Origin: a virus
Strand: one strand, 5' to 3'
Length of the DNA stretch: 23,872 nt
Virus record (IMG/VR): IMGVR_UViG_3300010371_000114
Span: 1-23,872 of that record
Shown: positions 16,290 through 22,521 of the stretch, piece after piece
How positions within the stretch are numbered: position 1 is the first letter of the stretch
How the letters are laid out: each line of letters opens with the position of its first letter
Position numbers and translations under genes: made by a program
The notes under the pieces: generated by a model
Seen by the model: only the letters and a program-made list of their open reading frames with translations
The model's database searches: none
Told to the model about the DNA's origin: nothing

Positions 16290-18539
16290 TTAGGAACTTC
16301 GGGCTATTAATATCCACTTATTTAATCCGGATACATACCGGAAAAATACCGATGAATTTGGTGCTAATGCGACATTTGCCACTAATGATATATTGGTATC
16401 TGATACAAATGTAATTGTGTTACTTCCTATGTTTTTTATTTGAATTTCTGTACCATCTTCCGATTTACTTGCATCAATTGTAGCCGTAATGGGTGTGCTA
16501 TTATCAAATACCATTACAACAGGACCCATAGGAGTAATTACTGTACCTTCTGCGGATAAATCCCATTGTCCTGTAGTGGTATCAGATGTAATACACAAAC
16601 TACAAATCTCGTTATTCCAAGAAACATTTTTTCCGGCTAGAGTACTATATGAGCCTGATCCCCAGGCTCCAAAATAATACAAAGGAAATTGATAATCCCA
16701 AGTATTATTTCGAATTCGGAATTGGCTCCAATTTGTGGCAGCGGAATCGAAATATCCTGGTTGAATATTGTAAATAGCATGAATAGTTTTTCCGGCAGAG
16801 ATTGCCGCGGTACTTGCAGTTCCATAATTTCCTTGTACTATCACTTTTTTAGCAAATTTTGGCATCAAGAAAAAAGATTGAAGGCTATATTTATCCATGC
16901 TCCAATCGTTTCCTTTAACAACTACATTGGGCCCGGCATTGTCTTGGAGATTTAAAAACCAATCACAATCATGGCAAGTGTTTTGAAGAACTGTCACATT
17001 TGCAATAGGTGTGGAAGTACCTTGATATCCAACTTTCACCGCCGATCTGGCTCCGGTTGTAATAGGTTGGACTCCAATCGTATCAAAATGGTTGTGATCC
17101 ACTCGCAATTCGCCTGAATAGGAATTATTATCCACTCCTACAACTGTAATACCTTCACCACACATATCACTGATGTTATTATCTCGGTACACTTGCCGAA
17201 TGAGGGGCGCGGCGCCTCCATCACCAGTAGTAGAATTTTCGACCGCTCCATGAAATCCTCTTTTTATCGTATTTCCAACAACTTGTAAATCGGCGGCCTG
17301 GATACTGATTCCATCACCATTGAAATTATCAAAAGTGGAATTACTTATTACAGCCATAGAAAGATTATCTCCTCCACCGTAAATATTTTCACCTTTGAAA
17401 TCCTGAATCCAAACATGGTCAATTAAAACATTATTCATCGTGGCATTATCATGTAAATAAATTCCTTTGTGGGTTTCATCCCAACCATCACCCGTATTTA
17501 CATGCCGAGAATCACTAGGCGTAAAATCATCCGTAAATGTTCTACCATTTGTCATCCCAAATAAATGTAAATTTTGAATTGTTGTATTATTAATATTTGC
17601 AGTACCTAAAGGTCCTGTCGGATCACCAATTAAAATACAACTTCCTCGAATTTCATTATTTCCAGCACCAAATTGGGCACTATTAGAAAGTATCGAATAT
17701 GCTCCACGACAAAATATATTTGTACCGTTAGGATCACCTATTAAAGCAATATTTGGATATTGAATTTTAATAGCCGCTGGTATTGGCGCGGTTGCCATAT
17801 CTGTTTCTTTAAATACATACCCACAATCAGCACCAGCAGGGCAAGAATCTGGTTTAGGTATCCGTAACAATCCTCCTCCAGATGCACCAATAGTATCTAA
17901 CGCATTTTTAAATGCGGCTTCATTATCAGTTCCGTATGCATATCGTGTATTAGTTATAGTTCCAGATGCGGCTGTACTTAATGTTACTTGAGTGGCACTT
18001 TGTACAGATAAAATTGTTCCTTCTAAGGTCATATATCCGTAAAAATAAGCTCCACCTGAAACATTTGTATTTGCATTGGCACTAAGTGTAATATTAGTTG
18101 GAGAATTAAATGCCTGAATATATCCAAATAAATTCGATCCTCCTGATCCAGCACCAATAACCATGATACCTCTACCAACATCATTTGCAGTAAAAGTACC
18201 GGCTTCTGAAGATAGAATAGGGGAACCAGAATTCATTACTCCATCACTATGAGTAGAACCACCAGGTCCGGCACCAATTACTTGAATATATTTTCCAACA
18301 TCAGCCGAAGAAAAAGTTCCTGATGCGGAATTTAATACAATACTCCCGGCAACCATAGAACCATCGGTCCGAGAAATGCCATCAGCTTTGGCGTTATATT
18401 TTAATACGGAAGTAATTTCATTCGGATTACTAATCTTTTGATTAGTAATCCCATTAATAGTTACAATGGTTTGAGAGAAACTTTTTGGCAAAGTTATAAA
18501 CCAAATAACTAAAATGAAAGTAAAAAATTTTTTCCCCAT
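16290..18539 (-). CDS. Pectate-lyase-superfamily beta-helix protein with signal peptide (749 aa)
   Basis: Begins with a signal-peptide-like MGKKFFTFILVIWFITLPKS and a small-residue site (SFS before Gln-Thr), then VTINGITNQ as in the 795-residue protein. Residues about 60-133 hold two tandem copies of an S-x-x-GTF-x-x-x-DVG-x-x-I-x-VIGAG unit, a common lead-in of phage beta-helix proteins. At about 205-235 the pattern AYGTDNEAAFKNALDTIGAS and GGLLRIP is the Pectate_lyase_3 start. Asn-rich helix rungs follow to about residue 650 (for example DNATMNNVLIDHVWIQDF). The C-terminal 90 residues (STPITATIDASKSEDGTEIQ, NTITFVSD, NKWILIARSS) form a beta domain of the TLP/W type seen in two neighbours. 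A terminator lies just upstream and no clear late box is seen in the 30 bases between, so its promoter is unclear. The likely substrate is a surface or extracellular polysaccharide (inference). Confidence 0.87.
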   Translation of the reverse strand: MGKKFFTFILVIWFITLPKSFSQTIVTINGITNQKISNPNEITSVLKYNAKADGISRTDGSMVAGSIVLNSASGTFSSADVGKYIQVIGAGPGGSTHSDGVMNSGSPILSSEAGTFTANDVGRGIMVIGAGSGGSNLFGYIQAFNSPTNITLSANANTNVSGGAYFYGYMTLEGTILSVQSATQVTLSTAASGTITNTRYAYGTDNEAAFKNALDTIGASGGGLLRIPKPDSCPAGADCGYVFKETDMATAPIPAAIKIQYPNIALIGDPNGTNIFCRGAYSILSNSAQFGAGNNEIRGSCILIGDPTGPLGTANINNTTIQNLHLFGMTNGRTFTDDFTPSDSRHVNTGDGWDETHKGIYLHDNATMNNVLIDHVWIQDFKGENIYGGGDNLSMAVISNSTFDNFNGDGISIQAADLQVVGNTIKRGFHGAVENSTTGDGGAAPLIRQVYRDNNISDMCGEGITVVGVDNNSYSGELRVDHNHFDTIGVQPITTGARSAVKVGYQGTSTPIANVTVLQNTCHDCDWFLNLQDNAGPNVVVKGNDWSMDKYSLQSFFLMPKFAKKVIVQGNYGTASTAAISAGKTIHAIYNIQPGYFDSAATNWSQFRIRNNTWDYQFPLYYFGAWGSGSYSTLAGKNVSWNNEICSLCITSDTTTGQWDLSAEGTVITPMGPVVMVFDNSTPITATIDASKSEDGTEIQIKNIGSNTITFVSDTNISLVANVALAPNSSVFFRYVSGLNKWILIARSS
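18141..18362 (-). repeat. Tandem GTF-DVG-VIGAG repeat within the 749-aa gene
   Basis: Two adjacent units of about 38 codons, SASGTFSSADVGKYIQVIGAG and SEAGTFTANDVGRGIMVIGAG (differing at about a third of positions), each followed by GGS. They look like duplicated beta-strand lead-in modules before the beta-helix. Confidence 0.65.
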
Positions 18540-18568
18540 ATATTTTCTAAATTAAAAATCTAAGATAA

Positions 18569-18598
18569 AAAAAGAGGAGATATACCTCTCCTCTTTTT
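18569..18598 (-). terminator. Rho-independent terminator after the 122-aa gene
   Basis: An 11-bp stem (AAAAAGAGGAG at 18569-18579 with CTCCTCTTTTT at 18588-18598) and an 8-base loop. On the minus strand it ends in a run of seven T. It closes the transcript of the 18654-19022 gene. Confidence 0.82.
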
Positions 18599-18653
18599 AA
18601 TTGTGTGGTCCAAACAAACTTTGATTTAATTAATTTCCAATTAAATTTTTAGT

Positions 18654-19022
18654 TTATCCCCCAAATTTATGAACTAACAAGGCCAATAAGGTGGATAAAC
18701 CAGCTTGTGTAGTTGTTAATCCAAATTCTTTTTGGACAATAAAAGTTACAGCCTTAAAAAGATAATTTTTTACATCATCTTCAACTACTTGGATTCCACC
18801 GGATACAATCTTTTCTAATTCATCTTCAACTGGTACACCATACTTTACAAAAAATTCTTTAACCTTTGCAGGTACTAGATTTGCATCAGCAGCTTCTTTA
18901 ACATATGGAAGTGCTTTATCATACAATTCCACTGCTTCCGTAGCTACCTTCACTACATCTGGTAACCCCTTGGAAAATAAAGACTTAATTTTACTAACAA
19001 TAGTGGTAACGAAATTTGCCAT
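18654..19022 (-). CDS. Small helical late protein, unidentified (122 aa)
   Basis: A monocistronic gene with its own late box (GATAAATA at 19043-19050), an excellent ribosome site (GAGAGGAG at 19027-19034, 4-5 bases before the ATG) and its own terminator. These features suggest high expression late in infection. The protein looks mostly alpha-helical. The N-terminus (MANFVTTIVSKIKSLFSKGL) is an amphipathic basic helix, the middle is acidic, and the C-terminus (AGLSTLLALLVHKFGG) is a short hydrophobic helix. The hydrophobic stretch is short for a stable membrane span. Possible roles are a holin or membrane-active protein, or a small virion protein. No family was recognised with confidence. Confidence 0.82.
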   Translation of the reverse strand: MANFVTTIVSKIKSLFSKGLPDVVKVATEAVELYDKALPYVKEAADANLVPAKVKEFFVKYGVPVEDELEKIVSGGIQVVEDDVKNYLFKAVTFIVQKEFGLTTTQAGLSTLLALLVHKFGG

Positions 19023-19042
19023 TTTACTCCTCTCTCACTCTA

Positions 19043-19050
19043 TATTTATC
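19043..19050 (-). promoter_or_regulatory. Late promoter GATAAATA of the 122-aa gene
   Basis: The third exact copy of GATAAATA in the window, placed 21 bases before the ATG at 19022 with a strong Shine-Dalgarno in the leader. It lies back to back with the early promoter at 19065-19093. Confidence 0.7.
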
Positions 19051-19064
19051 GTTTAAAAAATATC

Positions 19065-19093
19065 TTGACATTTGGTAAAATTTGCTGTATATT
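19065..19093 (+). promoter_or_regulatory. Sigma-70 early promoter TTGACA-N17-TATATT
   Basis: A perfect -35 hexamer (19065-19070), a 17-base spacer and TATATT (19088-19093). The expected start is at about 19100, which is the A of the ATG of the first early gene, so that message would be leaderless. Confidence 0.85.
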
Positions 19094-19099
19094 GGATAC

Positions 19100-19387
19100 A
19101 TGATTAGCACAAAACAACTTACATGGAATAAAGAGTCTAAGACCTTTTCCGCGTTCATTTCTGATTTTGGTAAAAACTTTCAGTTTGAACGGATTTACCC
19201 AGATGCCTGTGATGAAGGTATTACAGTGTTAAGTGATAAAACAGGCAAAACGGCCGTTTTTTATGTAAAAGGTATTCAGAGAAATTATGAAGATGGGATA
19301 CAATATTGGATTTTGGAAGCTGATCAGAAATCTATCAAACAGAATCCAACATTAAAAAATGTTAAGATTCAAATTTGGAATGATTGA
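19100..19387 (+). CDS. Early-type hypothetical phage protein (95 aa)
   Basis: The frame can be extended upstream to a TTG at 19082, but that lies within the promoter, so the ATG at 19100 is the sensible start. The 95-residue product (MISTKQLTWNKESKTFSAFI..., DACDEGITVLSDKTGKTAVF, ending KIQIWND) is a compact soluble protein. It resembles small hypothetical proteins seen in many tailed phages (an ...DACD-x-G-I/F... core), with no known function. It has no Shine-Dalgarno. The -10 box ends 6 bases before the ATG, pointing to leaderless translation. It is the first gene of the plus-strand early block, and a second promoter follows immediately after its stop. Confidence 0.8.
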   Translation: MISTKQLTWNKESKTFSAFISDFGKNFQFERIYPDACDEGITVLSDKTGKTAVFYVKGIQRNYEDGIQYWILEADQKSIKQNPTLKNVKIQIWND

Positions 19388-19393
19388 AAAAAC

Positions 19394-19422
19394 TTGACAT
19401 TTCTACCAAGTGGTGTTAATCT
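19394..19422 (+). promoter_or_regulatory. Sigma-70 early promoter TTGACA-N17-TAATCT
   Basis: A perfect -35 (19394-19399), a 17-base spacer and TAATCT (19417-19422), starting 7 bases after the preceding stop codon. The spacer contains CTACCAAGTGGT, with an ACCA/TGGT dyad. The predicted start is near 19429, before the AGAGAGG ribosome site. Confidence 0.8.
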
Positions 19423-19445
19423 TTAAATCAGAAGAGAGGAAAACA

Positions 19446-19781
19446 ATGATTACGTGGAACAAAGAACAAATTCTAGCGGTTTTGGAAAATCCTGATTACA
19501 GAACTGGTACATTAGAAAATCGTTATATTATTTACCGGATGTTGCAATCTATGTACAATCGACAAACAGTGGACGAACAAAATGCAGAATTTACTTTACA
19601 TCACAATAATATAGGTTTCAATGGACCTGATTCTCGGTTACTTTCTTCTATCGCATCTGAAAGTAAGCGATATAACAATTTGACAATTCGGCAAGCTTTC
19701 TTGGTTGCAAAGAAAATGAAAAAGTACTGGCGGCAATTAGTCGAAATTGCTGAAACAAATACAACAGCAAAGGCGGCATAA
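19446..19781 (+). CDS. Early-type hypothetical phage protein (111 aa)
   Basis: Start chosen at ATG 19446, because the ribosome site AGAGAGG (19434-19440) is 6 bases before it; the upstream GTG at 19410 lies inside the promoter. The soluble product (MITWNKEQILAVLENPDY...) contains IGFNGPDSRLLSSIASESK and a basic helix NNLTIRQAFLVAKKMKKYWR followed by QLVEIAE. This pattern (NxxGF-x-x-x-D..., Lt-x-x-Q..., KY-x-x-QL) occurs in widespread uncharacterised phage and plasmid proteins. The basic C-terminal helices suggest nucleic-acid contact, but that is inference. It is the first gene of what appears to be a six-gene operon. Confidence 0.82.
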   Translation: MITWNKEQILAVLENPDYRTGTLENRYIIYRMLQSMYNRQTVDEQNAEFTLHHNNIGFNGPDSRLLSSIASESKRYNNLTIRQAFLVAKKMKKYWRQLVEIAETNTTAKAA

Positions 19782-19787
19782 TTATAA

Positions 19788-20102
19788 ATGAAAAAATTAC
19801 AATTGAAATGGAAAAGGTTTAAAAAGCGTTTTTCATGGGATAAAACATACCGAGTCATTCGTTACAGAAAAAATAAGGAAATAGAATATTCAATCCAATT
19901 TCATTCTCAACAATATTGTGGACCTTGGGTATGTTTTTCTCAAGAAGATATTTACCAAAATGAAGTATATTACTCCAGAATGTTACTAATAATTGATCCA
20001 AAACATTGGTTTGAAAAGAAACGACCAATCAAGAATTGTCCTGGATGTGGAGAAGAGCCTAATAGATGTACTTATTGTGATCCATTAGACTATGGAGAAT
20101 AA
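19788..20102 (+). CDS. Early-type protein with C-terminal zinc-ribbon-like CxxC-x6-CxxC (104 aa)
   Basis: A 104-residue protein starting 6 bases after the previous stop. The N-terminus is very basic (MKKLQLKWKRFKKRFSWDK), followed by a YRVIRYRKNKEIEYSIQF strand pair. The C-terminus NCPGCGEEPNRCTYCDP carries four Cys in CxxC-x6-CxxC spacing, which could bind one zinc. A small nucleic-acid-binding or adaptor protein acting early on host machinery is a reasonable guess, not shown. Its final codons contain the GGAG used by the next gene, which starts 4 bases after its stop (ATG 20107). Confidence 0.8.
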   Translation: MKKLQLKWKRFKKRFSWDKTYRVIRYRKNKEIEYSIQFHSQQYCGPWVCFSQEDIYQNEVYYSRMLLIIDPKHWFEKKRPIKNCPGCGEEPNRCTYCDPLDYGE

Positions 20103-20106
20103 AAAA

Positions 20107-20373
20107 ATGAATCATATCATATTAAAGGATCAAAAACTTCTAAAAGTATCAGAACGAACATTCAAATTGTATTCTTCAAAACACGATAAAACCAAATACA
20201 GTTTTACCGATGTTAATTTGGTAACATTTGACCAAAAACTGGATATTGAAGCTGGTAAAGAATATTTTATCGTTCTGTTAGAAAAGGAGGAAGTTATTTT
20301 CAACTTTCACTTGACAAATATTTTAGATAGAATTGATATATTGATTGAATGGTTAGAAAAATATAGAAAATAA
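20107..20373 (+). CDS. Early-type hypothetical protein (88 aa), possibly with a frameshifted CxxC tail
   Basis: The first in-frame ATG is at 20092, but ATG 20107 has GGAG at the right distance (9 bases), so it is taken as the start. The 88-residue product (MNHIILKDQKLLKVSERTFK...) is a mixed alpha/beta soluble protein with an acidic middle and a helical end (NILDRIDILIEWLEKYRK). No family is recognised. Directly after the TAA at 20371-20373, the +1 frame continues as NICPNCGKRISKNY to a TAA at 20414. This looks like a natural C-terminal tail lost by a one-base change or reached by +1 frameshifting. Confidence 0.75.
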   Translation: MNHIILKDQKLLKVSERTFKLYSSKHDKTKYSFTDVNLVTFDQKLDIEAGKEYFIVLLEKEEVIFNFHLTNILDRIDILIEWLEKYRK

Positions 20374-20416
20374 CATTTGTCCAAATTGTGGTAAAAGAAT
20401 TAGTAAGAATTATTAA
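20371..20416 (+). other. CPNC coding remnant or +1 frameshift extension
   Basis: Skipping the T of the stop codon (AAA TAA C) joins the 88-residue protein to AAC ATT TGT CCA AAT TGT..., giving 14 further residues with a CPNC knuckle. In its own frame this segment has no usable start codon: it follows a TAG and has only ATA or ATT candidates. It is therefore either a relic or expressed by frameshift. Confidence 0.4.
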
Positions 20417-20425
20417 GGAGAAAGC

Positions 20426-20794
20426 ATGAAAATTGAAATAGAAATCCCTGAGAATTATATTCCAGAGGGATATGAACCTACTGGAGAATATGGATCTTTA
20501 TTAGATAATGAATTTGGAGTAGGTATTAATGGTGGAGGTATTATAGAAGGACCGACCTTTCATAATTATATTAAAATCCGAAAAACTTGTTGGAAACCAA
20601 AAAAATATGAAACCTATTTTGCTATTTATGGTGATGGAACAATTGCTAAATGTATAATGAAAACCGACATGTTGGATGATAAATATATTAAAATGAATAA
20701 CTATTTTAAAACCATGGAAGATGCTGAAAAAGCAGTCAAAGGACTACAACAGTACTTTGAAGAATTTAAAAAAGAGGTAAACCAATTCGAGTGA
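20426..20794 (+). CDS. Early-type hypothetical phage protein (122 aa)
   Basis: Has a strong ribosome site (AAGGAG at 20415-20420). The product starts with MKIEIEIPENYIPEGYEPTG and contains YIKIRKTCWKPKKYETYFAI and, near the end, MNNYFKTMEDAEKAVKGLQQ. This order (GYEPTGEY, WKPK, NYFKT-x-E-A) recurs in uncharacterised small phage proteins from diverse hosts; no function is known. The predicted protein is soluble and acidic. Its TGA overlaps the GTG start of the next gene by four bases (GTGA), so translation is likely coupled. Confidence 0.82.
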   Translation: MKIEIEIPENYIPEGYEPTGEYGSLLDNEFGVGINGGGIIEGPTFHNYIKIRKTCWKPKKYETYFAIYGDGTIAKCIMKTDMLDDKYIKMNNYFKTMEDAEKAVKGLQQYFEEFKKEVNQFE

Positions 20795-21519
20795 TAATTG
20801 GAACGAAACAAATTGCATTAGGTATATTTGGATTATTATGTATCATTGGAGGTATTGCTTACAAATATCATGTAAGTATGAAATTACTTCCGGCACCTAT
20901 TGGTTATCATTGGTCAGAAACCAAATTATTTGATCGTTTAACTATATCAAATCATCATCAATTAATTGATAATGAAACCAAAAAAGATATTGGATCCTTT
21001 GTAGATACTCATTTTTACATCCGAAATAATTATTGTGGATATTCATCCGGAGAAAAATCCGATACAAAAGAAGCACAACAAGAATTAATAATGTGCGCCA
21101 ATTATATTACATCATCAAAATATCCTCAAGATATGGAATATTCTAATGGAACAAATTATCAGATATCAAGCGATGCTCTTTTTAATTTCAACAATGATGG
21201 ATCTTTAGCATCAATTAATGGAGTTCCAAATAAAAATATTAAAGAACAAAAACCAACATCTTATTCCATAAATGATGTAGTTATAAATGGTCCTTTCACA
21301 ATAACCATAGAAAATGGTATTAATACATCATGTTCTAAGATTACAATTGATAGAAACGGAAAGTATCATGTAAAAATGGATTGTGATGTAAAAATACAAA
21401 TGTGTATAGATAGTGATAAAGGTTTTCATTGTAATGTAACCGTGTCAAATAGTGGATTAACTAAAGATTCAGCAGGAAAAGGAAATTGGAAGTTTAAAGG
21501 TGATAAAATAAAGAGATGA
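20791..21519 (+). CDS. Membrane-anchored exported protein with many cysteines (242 aa)
   Basis: The GTG start overlaps the previous stop. Residues about 7-24 form a hydrophobic span (IALGIFGLLCIIGGIAYKY), followed by KLLPAPIGYHWSE. The PAP-x-G-x-x-W motif is also found in the 95-residue protein at 13244. The remaining 200 residues are hydrophilic with at least six Cys (NNYCGY, IMCANY, TSCSK, DCDVKIQMC, FHCNV), typical of an extracytoplasmic domain held by disulfides. The orientation is probably N-in, C-out. It is unusual among the otherwise cytoplasmic early genes. A role at the envelope during early infection, such as superinfection exclusion, is inference. It is followed by an ATGA overlap with the next gene. 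Confidence 0.8.
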   Translation: MIIGTKQIALGIFGLLCIIGGIAYKYHVSMKLLPAPIGYHWSETKLFDRLTISNHHQLIDNETKKDIGSFVDTHFYIRNNYCGYSSGEKSDTKEAQQELIMCANYITSSKYPQDMEYSNGTNYQISSDALFNFNNDGSLASINGVPNKNIKEQKPTSYSINDVVINGPFTITIENGINTSCSKITIDRNGKYHVKMDCDVKIQMCIDSDKGFHCNVTVSNSGLTKDSAGKGNWKFKGDKIKR

Positions 21520-21902
21520 TTACATTACAAGAAGCATTCAATAAAAATTGGGATTGGTTTATTGTTCAGAAGAAACCAAAATCTTTGGTTAGTTCTCGAT
21601 TGGCGACATGTATGTATGAAAATACAAAAGGTGATAGATGTGGTATTGGTTGCTTCTTACCAAAAGATTTATTAAACCAAGTTACTGAATCAGGTTTATA
21701 TATTGACCAATTGATTGAAAAGAATTTATATCTTGCTAGATTTTTAAGTCAAATTCCAGTATCATTATTAATTGAATTACAGCATCTCCATGATTGTGCA
21801 ATTTGGAAAGATGAAGATCCTAAAATATTTTATGAGTTTATGTTAAATGGTCTGATCAGATTTGCAAAACAAAACCATTTAACGATACCAGAAGTTCATT
21901 AA
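21516..21902 (+). CDS. Widespread phage hypothetical protein with CxxxxxxxGxxCGIGC motif (128 aa)
   Basis: The last gene of the plus-strand early operon, coupled to its neighbour by ATGA. The 128-residue product has CMYENTKGDRCGIGCFLPKD near residues 32-51 and LIELQHLHDCAIW near 85-97. The pattern C-x-Y-x-x-x-x-G-x-x-C-x-IG-C...LQ-x-x-HD is familiar from many small proteins of phages and proteobacteria with no assigned function. The Cys/His set could bind a metal. It ends five bases before a 15-bp hairpin that marks the meeting point with the minus-strand early genes. Confidence 0.82.
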   Translation: MITLQEAFNKNWDWFIVQKKPKSLVSSRLATCMYENTKGDRCGIGCFLPKDLLNQVTESGLYIDQLIEKNLYLARFLSQIPVSLLIELQHLHDCAIWKDEDPKIFYEFMLNGLIRFAKQNHLTIPEVH

Positions 21903-21906
21903 AGCC

Positions 21907-21945
21907 AATTTACACGGTAACACCAATAATGTTACCGTGTAAATT
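21907..21945. terminator. Convergent-operon hairpin, probable bidirectional terminator
   Basis: A perfect 15-bp stem (AATTTACACGGTAAC at 21907-21921 with its complement at 21931-21945) and a 9-base loop, placed exactly between two converging operons. No long T-run follows on either strand, so termination may be partial or the stem may protect message ends. Confidence 0.7.
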
Positions 21946-21950
21946 GTAGT

Positions 21951-22109
21951 TTATTTCAAATAATCTTTTTCCAGCTTTACCAAAGCTTTTTCATATTCAC
22001 CAGTAAACCAATGGAGAATACTGTAAATCCATAGAAATGGTAATCCAATAACTTGAACTATCGTATAAAGTGTAAAAGCAACCATCCAACTAATTGAGTT
22101 TGTTTTCAT
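21951..22109 (-). CDS. Small membrane protein (52 aa)
   Basis: Minus-strand frame beginning two bases after the upstream stop (TAA-AA-ATG) and ending just before the convergent hairpin. The 52 residues (MKTNSISWMVAFTLYTIVQV, then IGLPFLWIYSILHWF) contain one long or two short hydrophobic helices and end in a charged GEYEKALVKLEKDYLK tail. It is the third gene of a compact early-type operon with another membrane peptide. No family was recognised. Confidence 0.65.
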   Translation of the reverse strand: MKTNSISWMVAFTLYTIVQVIGLPFLWIYSILHWFTGEYEKALVKLEKDYLK

Positions 22110-22111
22110 TT

Positions 22112-22267
22112 TTATAATTCTTTCAGTATACTTTGTAATCCAGCAAAAAAACCTGAAAAGACAGCAAAAACTACTGCGGATCCGTTATTATGCATGATGG
22201 ACATATTAATGGATCCCAATCCAGCTATAACAGCCCACATTATTAACAACATTTTTACATATATCAT
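22112..22267 (-). CDS. Small membrane protein (51 aa)
   Basis: The product (MIYVKMLLIMWAVIAGLGSI..., SAVVFAVFSGFFAGLQSILK) has two hydrophobic segments joined by a short NNGS turn, a hairpin-like membrane peptide. The start chosen is ATG 22267, which avoids overlap with the upstream gene and follows GAGGA at 22281-22285. A longer form from ATG 22294 (60 residues) would overlap the upstream gene by 23 bases and is possible. It is co-transcribed with its neighbours on both sides. Its function is unknown. Confidence 0.65.
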   Translation of the reverse strand: MIYVKMLLIMWAVIAGLGSINMSIMHNNGSAVVFAVFSGFFAGLQSILKEL

Positions 22268-22271
22268 AAGT

Positions 22272-22493
22272 TTAAAATGTTCCTCGAATTTCATTAAATT
22301 GTTGTTGTTGGAATTTCATGAAATTTTGTTCACTCGGAACATTTCCACCAAACATCTTGGTCAGGAAATTATATTCTCTAAGATTCAAAATTTCATCATT
22401 CAAAGCACAAGAAAAATTGACATATCCAAGATCCAACAAAATGGAAATATACCGTGTGTACATCGCATATGTAGGTACTAAAATTGCTTGCAT
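22272..22493 (-). CDS. Early-type hypothetical protein (73 aa)
   Basis: First gene behind the minus-strand promoter at 22522-22550, with AAGGA upstream of the ATG. The 73 residues (MQAILVPTYAMYTRYISILL..., DEILNLREYNFLTKMF, ending NEIRGTF) form a soluble, mostly helical protein with a Gln run (FQQQQF). Competing plus-strand frames overlap it but lack promoter and ribosome signals. No family was recognised. Confidence 0.65.
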   Translation of the reverse strand: MQAILVPTYAMYTRYISILLDLGYVNFSCALNDEILNLREYNFLTKMFGGNVPSEQNFMKFQQQQFNEIRGTF

Positions 22494-22521
22494 AAGTTTA
22501 TCTTTATTTCCTTATATTTTG

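Noticed and set aside
16140-18480. Bacteroidetes host suggested by signal peptides ending in KAQ and SFSQ
   Set aside because: The early promoters are of the TTGACA/TATATT type with GGAG ribosome sites, which does not fit the Bacteroidetes promoter and initiation pattern.
19082-19099. TTG start at 19082 for the first early gene
   Set aside because: This start lies between the -35 and -10 boxes of the promoter, so it cannot be on the transcript; ATG 19100 is used.
19410-19445. GTG start at 19410 for the second early gene
   Set aside because: It overlaps the -10 element; the ATG at 19446 has a proper AGAGAGG ribosome site.
20311-20339. TTGACA-N17-TGATAT inside the 88-residue gene as a further early promoter
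   Set aside because: The -10 matches TATAAT at only three of six positions and the whole element lies in coding sequence; downstream genes are already coupled to the upstream operon.
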